A stretch of 64,000 nt of DNA, taken from the NCBI GenBank assembly GCA_023388195.1, contig JAEWGR010000129.1:1-64000 (forward strand), in the 5' to 3' direction. The notes beneath the pieces are model-generated. The model was given only the letters and a program-made list of their open reading frames with translations. It was not told where the DNA came from and searched no databases. Positions 60,332 through 64,000 of this stretch are shown here, one piece after another. Positions within the stretch are counted from its first letter, which is position 1; the number at the start of each line of letters is the position of its first letter. The DNA comes from Bacillota bacterium. Lineage in GTDB: Bacteria; Bacillota; Negativicutes; Sporomusales; Sporomusaceae. A program made the position numbers and the translations under genes.

Positions 60332-62560
60332 ATGAAAGCATGGGAAGGATTCAAAGGTCAGGTTTGGCAGGAGAGCATCAATGTTCGTGATTTTATTCAG
60401 CAGAACTACGCTCCGTACAACGGTGACAGCCAGTTTTTAGCAGGTCCGACAACCCGGACAACCAGGCTGTGGGAACAGTGCTGCGAGCTTATCAAGCAGG
60501 AAATTAAGAATAACGGTGTTCTTGCTGTTGACCCGGCAAAGGTATCAACCCTTACCTCTCATGAGGCCGGTTATATAGATAAAGAGCTGGAGACGGTAGT
60601 CGGCCTTCAGACCGATGCCCCGTTGAAGCGCGGCGTGATTGTCAATGGTGGCATCCGTATGGCGGAGCAGGCGTGCGAGGCTTATGGCTACAAGTTGGAT
60701 GAGAACATCAGCGACATCTATCATAATCATGCAACCACCCATAATACCGGTGTATTTATGGCCTATACGGATGAAATGAAACTGGCCCGCGGTACGGCTA
60801 TTATTACCGGCTTGCCTGATGCCTATGGCCGTGGCCGGATTATCGGCGATTATCGCCGGGTTGCGCTGTACGGGATAACCCGTTTGATTGAAGCGAAAAA
60901 ACAAGACCTGCAGGAACTGGCGAAACGGCCAATGACAGAAGATGTCATTCGTCTGCGCGAAGAGGTTTCCCGCCAGATTGGGGCCCTCAAAGATATGATC
61001 ACCATGGCAAAAGCTTACGGTTTTGATTTGTCTCGCCCGGCAGAAACAGCGGCAGAGGCTGTACAATGGCTGTATTTCGGTTATCTGGCGGCGATTAAGG
61101 AACAAAATGGAGCAGCTATGTCCCTGGGCCGGGTTTCCACCTTCCTGGATATTTATCTGGAACGGGATTTACTGCAAGGCAAAATTACTGAGGCAATTGC
61201 CCAGGAACTTATTGATCAGCTTGTTGTTAAGCTCAGACTGGCGCGTCAGCTCCGGACTCCGGACTACAATGAACTGTTTGCCGGTGACCCGTTGTGGGTG
61301 ACCGAGGCCATTGGCGGTGTAGGTCTTGACGGTCGCCCGCTTGTAACCAAAACCTCGTTCCGGGTGCTGCATACCCTTTACAATCTCGGTCCGGCCCCTG
61401 AGCCGAATCTGACTGTACTCTGGTCCACTGAGCTGCCGGAAAACTTTAAGAAATTCAGTGCCCAGGTATCGATTGATACCAGCGCTATCCAATATGAAAA
61501 CGACGATGTCATGCGTCCGTCTTACGGTGATGACTATGCAATCGCCTGCTGCGTCTCCGCCATGCGGGTCGGTGAGCAGATGCAATTTTTCGGTGCCAGG
61601 GCTAATCTGGCCAAAGCACTGCTGATGGCCATCAATGGCGGCCGGGACGAAGTCAGCGGCCAGCAGGTGGCACCGGTGCTGCCTGTTCTTGACGGTGAAT
61701 ATCTGGACTATGAAACCGTCCGCCACAACTACTCCCTGGTTATGGATTGGTTGGCCGGACTCTATGTGAATACGATGAATCTGATTCACTATATGCATGA
61801 TAAATATGCCTATGAGCGGGCACAAATGGCACTCCACAACACCGAAGTCGGCCGCCTGATGGCGTTTGGTATTGCCGGTTTGTCGGTTGTCGCTGATTCG
61901 CTCAGTGCCATTAAATACGCTAAAGTCCGACCGGTCCGGGATGAACGTGGTATTGCCACCGATTTTGAAATAGTGGGTGAAGCCCCTTGTTATGGCAATG
62001 ACGACGAGCGGGTAGACCTCCTTGCCCAGGAAATTACCGCCGAGTTTGCCGCCAACCTGAAGAAGCATCCGGCGTACCGTAATGCCGAACAGACATTATC
62101 TGTGCTGACAATTACCTCGAATGTTATGTATGGCAAGAAAACCGGTTCAACCCCTGACGGTCGCAAAGCCGGTCAGGCCTTTGCCCCCGGCGCTAATCCG
62201 ATGCATGGCCGTGATCAGCGCGGAGCCCTGGCTGCTGTTAATTCAGTCACTAAACTGAGTTATGAAGATTGCCGTGACGGTATTTCTTATACCTTCTCCA
62301 TCGTGCCCGGCGCTCTCGGCAAATGCTGCGATTCGCGGGTCAATAACCTGACTGCGGTGCTTGACGGTTACTCGGAAAACAATGGTCATCACATCAATGT
62401 CAACGTACTGGACCGCTCTGTGCTGGAAGACGCTATGGAACATCCGGAGAAATATCCCCAGTTAACCATCCGTGTTTCCGGCTATGCGGTTAACTTTATT
62501 AAACTGACCCCGGCTCAGCAGCGGGAGGTTATCAGCCGTACCTTCTACGACGCTGTGTAA
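60332..62560 (+). CDS. pflB: Pyruvate formate-lyase (formate acetyltransferase)
   Basis: 742 residues, GAGGGGG before the ATG. True PFL is marked by adjacent active-site cysteines at 406-407 in DDYAIACCVSAMRVGEQ and by the glycyl-radical site RVSGYA with Gly at 717. The QFFGARANLAKALLMAINGG segment is typical of PflB. It splits pyruvate plus CoA into acetyl-CoA and formate under anaerobic conditions. The activase gene follows by 80 nt. Confidence 0.97.
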   Translation: MKAWEGFKGQVWQESINVRDFIQQNYAPYNGDSQFLAGPTTRTTRLWEQCCELIKQEIKNNGVLAVDPAKVSTLTSHEAGYIDKELETVVGLQTDAPLKRGVIVNGGIRMAEQACEAYGYKLDENISDIYHNHATTHNTGVFMAYTDEMKLARGTAIITGLPDAYGRGRIIGDYRRVALYGITRLIEAKKQDLQELAKRPMTEDVIRLREEVSRQIGALKDMITMAKAYGFDLSRPAETAAEAVQWLYFGYLAAIKEQNGAAMSLGRVSTFLDIYLERDLLQGKITEAIAQELIDQLVVKLRLARQLRTPDYNELFAGDPLWVTEAIGGVGLDGRPLVTKTSFRVLHTLYNLGPAPEPNLTVLWSTELPENFKKFSAQVSIDTSAIQYENDDVMRPSYGDDYAIACCVSAMRVGEQMQFFGARANLAKALLMAINGGRDEVSGQQVAPVLPVLDGEYLDYETVRHNYSLVMDWLAGLYVNTMNLIHYMHDKYAYERAQMALHNTEVGRLMAFGIAGLSVVADSLSAIKYAKVRPVRDERGIATDFEIVGEAPCYGNDDERVDLLAQEITAEFAANLKKHPAYRNAEQTLSVLTITSNVMYGKKTGSTPDGRKAGQAFAPGANPMHGRDQRGALAAVNSVTKLSYEDCRDGISYTFSIVPGALGKCCDSRVNNLTAVLDGYSENNGHHINVNVLDRSVLEDAMEHPEKYPQLTIRVSGYAVNFIKLTPAQQREVISRTFYDAV

Positions 62561-62640
62561 GCGCCAACAGGCTCGCTTAGCTCATACTCCGGGCCTGCCG
62601 TGCCGCAGGCCCGGAGCAATGTCGGTAAACGGAGGATAAG

Positions 62641-63387
62641 ATGTCACAGCAATTAGGCTACTATCATTCTATAGAAACATTCGGTACTGTTGATGGCCGG
62701 GGCATTCGTTATGTGCTCTTCCTGGCCGGCTGCTCTCTGGGGTGTAAATTCTGCCATAACCCGGATACCTGGGTCCGTGGCGAAAAGACGATCACTGTCG
62801 ATACCGTGATGGCCGATATCAAAAAATATCGCCGGTATTATGAGGCTTCAGGCGGCGGTATTACTATTTCCGGGGGTGAGCCGCTGTTGCAGCCGGAGTT
62901 TGTGGCCCAGGTCTTTGCGCAGTGCCGCGAAACCAAAGTCCATACGACCCTTGACACGGCCGGCAACTGCCCGGAGGCAAGCCTGGAGCGCGTTTTACCA
63001 TTCACTGATGCGGTATTATTCAGCATCAAAGCGGTTGACCCCGGCAAGCACCGCTGGCTGACGGGGGCGGATAATACCCGGATACTGGCTAATCTTAATA
63101 AGGTATCGTCAGTATTGCCTGTTGTTCTGCGCTATGTTGTGATTCCCGGCATTACCAACACCAGGGAGGATATTGCTGCTCTGGCTGAACTGATTAAGGC
63201 TTTGCCCGGTGAGGCAGCGGTAGAACTGCTGCCCTATCATACCTTTGGCCGCAAAAAATGGGCTCAATTGGGCAGAACCTATCTGTTGGAAGGCGTCCCC
63301 GATGCCACCCCCCAGGATATGCTTAAGGTACAGACCCTGCTGCAAGAACGGGAGATAGATGTTTTATACGAAAATAAGGCAGGTTAA
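62641..63387 (+). CDS. pflA: Pyruvate formate-lyase activating enzyme
   Basis: 248 residues, GGAGGATAAG before the ATG. Radical SAM motif CSLGCKFCHNPDTW (CX3CX2C). Other PflA segments: HSIETFGTVDGRGIRYVLF at the N-terminus, GGGITISGGEPLLQ, and YHTFGRKKW near the end. It forms the glycyl radical on PflB. Confidence 0.97.
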   Translation: MSQQLGYYHSIETFGTVDGRGIRYVLFLAGCSLGCKFCHNPDTWVRGEKTITVDTVMADIKKYRRYYEASGGGITISGGEPLLQPEFVAQVFAQCRETKVHTTLDTAGNCPEASLERVLPFTDAVLFSIKAVDPGKHRWLTGADNTRILANLNKVSSVLPVVLRYVVIPGITNTREDIAALAELIKALPGEAAVELLPYHTFGRKKWAQLGRTYLLEGVPDATPQDMLKVQTLLQEREIDVLYENKAG

Positions 63388-63391
63388 TAAG

Positions 63392-63423
63392 GAAGCCAGC
63401 GCCGGCTAACGGACGCTGGCTTC
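63392..63423 (+). terminator. Terminator of pflBA
   Basis: Arms GAAGCCAGCG / CGCTGGCTTC with a 12-nt loop, then TATTATT. A second small hairpin GACAGG / CCTGTC (63440-63462) lies between it and the transposase gene. Confidence 0.7.
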
Positions 63424-63509
63424 TATTATTGCAAGCCAGGACAGGGGGCCGGTGGTCCTGTCGTTGAAAATATCTGGCAGAAGTGGTATGCTGGTCATGA
63501 GGTGGTACT

Positions 63510-64000
63510 GTGGCAAGAACAGCCCGGGTAAAAAGTGAAACCGGCATATACCATATCATGATTAGGGGGATCAATAAGGAGCTTCTATTAGAGGATGAAG
63601 AGGATAATAAAAAGTTTCTGGCTGTATTAAAAGAGTGTAAAACTATCAGCCACTTTAAAATATATGCCTATTGTCTTATGGGCAATCATATTCATTTATT
63701 ACTAAAGACAGAAACCGAAGGTTTAGAGCAAATCTTCAAAAGAATAGGGGCCAGATATGTATATTACTATAATTGGAAATATAAGAGAAGCGGTCATTTA
63801 TTTCAGGACCGGTTTAAAAGTGAGCCGGTAGATAAGGACAGTTATTTATTAACGGTGTTAAGGTATATACATAATAAGCCGGTTGCTGCCGGAAGGGTCA
63901 CAGCACCGGAACAATATCGCTGGAGCAGTTATAAGGAATACTTTGATACCGCCGGTCTGGTCGATAAGGACTGGCTGGCCGGGATAATGAACCGGGAGGA
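63510..64000 (+). CDS. REP-associated tyrosine transposase (RAYT, Y1/IS200-like), 3' end beyond window
   Basis: Open from GTG 63510 (GAGGTGG upstream) to the edge, 163 codons. RAYT segments: ARVKSETGIYHIMIRGINKE, then YAYCLMGNHIHLLLKTE with the HxH metal motif (HIH), SGHLFQDRFKSEPV, and YLLTVLRYIHNKPVAA containing the probable catalytic Tyr. RAYTs are single-copy domesticated-like transposases that cut and join REP palindromes. The REP-like elements at 8973, 9775 and 58680 are candidate partners. The C-terminus is not seen. Confidence 0.9.
   Translation, partial: MARTARVKSETGIYHIMIRGINKELLLEDEEDNKKFLAVLKECKTISHFKIYAYCLMGNHIHLLLKTETEGLEQIFKRIGARYVYYYNWKYKRSGHLFQDRFKSEPVDKDSYLLTVLRYIHNKPVAAGRVTAPEQYRWSSYKEYFDTAGLVDKDWLAGIMNRE

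Overview
The window reads as chromosomal DNA of an anaerobic, Firmicutes-type bacterium, most likely a diderm member of the Negativicutes (Sporomusaceae such as Sporomusa, Pelosinus or Thermosinus). This placement is inference. It rests on Gram-positive style regulation (T-box leader, HutP antitermination, strong AGGAGG ribosome sites), a KpsS/KpsC-like capsule protein and a possible small outer-membrane protein, and anaerobic enzymes (pyruvate formate-lyase, selenium-type molybdenum hydroxylase, diaminopropionate ammonia-lyase). I see no rRNA, tRNA, CRISPR or phage genes. Genes are densely packed, in short operons on both strands.

Layout. 1-4.1 kb (minus): an aminotransferase (cut by the left edge) and an Lrp/AsnC regulator behind a T-box, then a nitrate/sulfonate/taurine-type ABC importer. 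4.3-8.9 kb (plus): a membrane histidine kinase, an HD-GYP response regulator and a sodium:neurotransmitter-type symporter. 9-15 kb: an HD protein, HelD, a heptad-repeat coiled-coil protein, a DHA2 exporter and small proteins. 15.2-19.4 kb: a histidine-utilisation unit with an amino-acid permease, hutH and hutP; both the permease and hutH carry HutP-type antiterminator leaders. 19.4-22.7 kb: DUF3786, a capsule-type protein and a Cys-cluster protein.

22.8-30.7 kb: a sigma-54 activator followed by three palindromic candidate enhancer sites, a -24/-12 promoter and the operon dpaL/ygeX - ygeY - D-aminoacylase - ridA - MFS transporter. 30.7-38.2 kb: a PrcB-like secreted protein, DUF1904, a molybdopterin-binding protein, an LTA-synthase-like sulfatase, cyclophilin and a QueG-like Fe-S protein. 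38.3-43.3 kb: the oxidative pentose-phosphate genes (zwf-opcA-pgl, divergent gnd). 43.6-48.5 kb: a polar amino-acid ABC importer, an ABC-F ATPase and a formate/nitrite channel.

48.8-58.7 kb: a complete three-subunit xanthine-dehydrogenase-type hydroxylase, purine permease and the YqeB/XdhC/YqeC/MocA maturation set that marks selenium-dependent molybdenum hydroxylases. Together with the sigma-54/ygeX/ygeY operon this gives much of the gene content of the E. coli ygeV-ygfK region, here in two clusters. 58.7-64 kb: a radical SAM protein, a zinc-ribbon protein, pflB-pflA and, at the right edge, a REP-associated transposase whose likely target palindromes occur at three places in the window.

The least explained signals are a three-copy dispersed structured element (about 75-126 nt, conserved core, outer stem different in each copy but complementary), non-canonical start codons (ATA for mocA, CTG for the DUF3786 gene), and the pflB leader.
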